From CAYQXJ01 sp964421565 (lineage in GTDB: Bacteria; Planctomycetota; Brocadiia; SM23-32), in the NCBI GenBank assembly GCA_964421565.1, contig CAYQXJ010000035.1, forward strand, positions 1 to 7,480: a DNA stretch of 7,480 nt. The letters run 5' to 3'. Positions 6,544 to 7,480 of this stretch are shown here, one piece after another (positions within the stretch are counted from its first letter, which is position 1; each line of letters starts with the position of its first letter). The notes beneath the pieces are model-generated. The model was not told the DNA's origin and ran no database searches. It saw nothing but the letters and a program-made list of their open reading frames with translations. A program made the position numbers and the translations under genes.

Positions 6544-7095
6544 ATGACCACGGAGAACGCAGAAGAACGCGCTTCGGAGAGCATCTTCGAGGACACCGCA
6601 GAGCTCACTGGAGAGGAAAAGGAGACGCGGTGCCTGGCCTGCCGCGTCTGGTGGAAGGTGGCCATAGTCCTGGTGCTGGTAGCCGCCGTCGCGGGCATCA
6701 TGGCGTCAAAGACTCGCGGAGGCGCGTCTGGAGCACAAGTTCCCGCCGGCCCGGCAGGCATTCAGCCGCCAGGCGCACCGGCCATGTCCGTGGCAAAGCC
6801 CAACACCATAACTGGTGACGAGACGGTCCTGGCCACGGTCAGCGACGCGCGCATCACTCTGGCGCACGTCGAAGAGGCGCTCCGGGCGCTGCCCGATCAG
6901 TACCGAGGCATGGTCGAGCGGTCCAAGCAGGACCTGCTGGAAGAGCTGATCACGCGCAAGCTGCTACTGCAAGAGGCCCGGAGCAGGGGGCTCATGCCGG
7001 CCGACCACCCGGCAGCCCTGACCAGCCCGCTGTGGCCGAGCGCGAGGCCATTCAGGAGTTGCTGCGGAAGGAGGTGCTGGACGGCCTGGATGTAA
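6544..7095 (+). pseudogene. Membrane-anchored PpiC/SurA-N-like and thioredoxin protein, N-terminal part before a frameshift
   Basis: From ATG 6544: an acidic cytosolic tail (EDTAELTGEEKETR), a juxtamembrane cysteine pair CLAC (30-33), one TM helix (37-53, VAIVLVLVAAVAGIM), a Pro/Gly/Ala-rich linker (58-82), then DETVLATVSDARITLAHVEE and a helix pair DLLEELITRKLLLQEARSRG (130-149). That arrangement matches the N-terminal chaperone region of SurA/PpiC-type foldases, so the bulk should lie outside the membrane. After about nt 7025 the frame becomes nonsense (LWPSARPFRSCC) and stops at 7093-7095, while the expected continuation is one base back. One missing base in AGCCCGC near 7024-7030 would explain it. 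No catalytic parvulin domain is seen; the C-terminal domain is a thioredoxin instead. Confidence 0.7.
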
Positions 7096-7480
7096 GCGCC
7101 TCGGAGGTTGAGGAGTTCTACATGCAACACAAGGACGAAATGCCCGCCGGGCGCACCTTCGAAGAACTTCAGGATCCCCTGCGCGCCTATGCCCTGCAGG
7201 AGAAACAGGGCGAGGCGGTCGACGCCTACCTGGCGAACCTCCGCGCTGCGGCGACCATCACCCGCAACGAGGGCTGGGTCGAGGCCCAGAAGGCGCGGGC
7301 CGCTGACAATCCGCTGGACAGGGCACTGGCGACTGGCCGCCCCGTCGTCGCCGACTTTGGCCGTGGCGTCTGCATCCCCTGCAAGATGATGAAGCCGATC
7401 CTGGACAAGTTGCAGGAGGAATACAAGGGCCGTGCGGATATCCTGATCATTGAGATCGACGAGTATCCGGCCGTGACGCA
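7026..7480 (+). pseudogene. Membrane-anchored thioredoxin-domain protein, C-terminal part after the frameshift, 3'-partial
   Basis: Continues the previous entry one base back: PAVAEREAIQELLRKEVL, then SASEVEEFYMQHKDEMP (the SurA/PpiC-type segment in which a residue pair before the parvulin core is normally found), helices to AYLANLRAAATITRNEGW, and a thioredoxin domain starting near ALATGRPVVADFGRGV. The active site is Cys-Ile-Pro-Cys (codons 7371-7373 and 7380-7382) followed by KMMKPILDKLQEEYKG and ILIIEIDEYPAV. The window ends before the cis-proline strand. No internal start with a proper ribosome site is convincing (GTG 7074 abuts AAGGAG), so this is the same gene. The likely role is extracytoplasmic thiol exchange, reduced by a CcdA-like partner that may lie downstream (inference). 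Confidence 0.75.

Overview
The window is GC-rich bacterial DNA with tightly packed genes, all supported ones on the + strand, most preceded by clear Shine-Dalgarno sites. I see no rRNA, tRNA, CRISPR array or recognisable insertion sequence. The mix of a DUF169 protein, a TM0996-type thioredoxin, a DGC-domain zinc-binding protein and a membrane-anchored PpiC/SurA-like thioredoxin suits an uncultured, probably anaerobic lineage such as PVC/Planctomycetes or Deltaproteobacteria. That placement is an impression from gene types, not a search result.

Nt 1-~1597 hold the 3' part of a phage terminase large subunit (Walker B, coupling motif, RNase H-like nuclease acids), a prophage trace. It joins abruptly, near a NotI-like palindrome at 1589-1596, to the C-terminal third of an RND efflux periplasmic adaptor read in a different frame. 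The adaptor stop lies 6 nt before an RND permease of only 590 residues, about 440 short. Its N-terminal part (TM1 and porter start) is fused in frame to the C-terminal porter and TM8-TM12, so TM2-TM7 and the proton-relay helix TM4 are missing. Both efflux genes therefore look like remnants.

Nt 3849-4607 encode an intact DUF169 protein. It overlaps a broken gene (4591-5346) for a small exported, probably lipid-anchored helical protein whose reading continues across three frames with two single-base shifts. A 204-nt gap follows, the only sizeable non-coding stretch.

Nt 5551 to the end form a compact operon: a 76-aa CPKC thioredoxin, a DGC-domain cysteine-rich protein, a 79-aa unknown, and a membrane-anchored protein with a PpiC/SurA-type N-terminal region and a CIPC thioredoxin domain, frameshifted near 7020-7030 and cut by the window end. 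Together these look like a thiol-redox/metal(loid) handling module of the kind I associate with CcdA/ArsG-like permeases, which could lie just downstream. The recurrence of single-base shifts and truncations means assembly or sequencing error has to be weighed against real gene decay.
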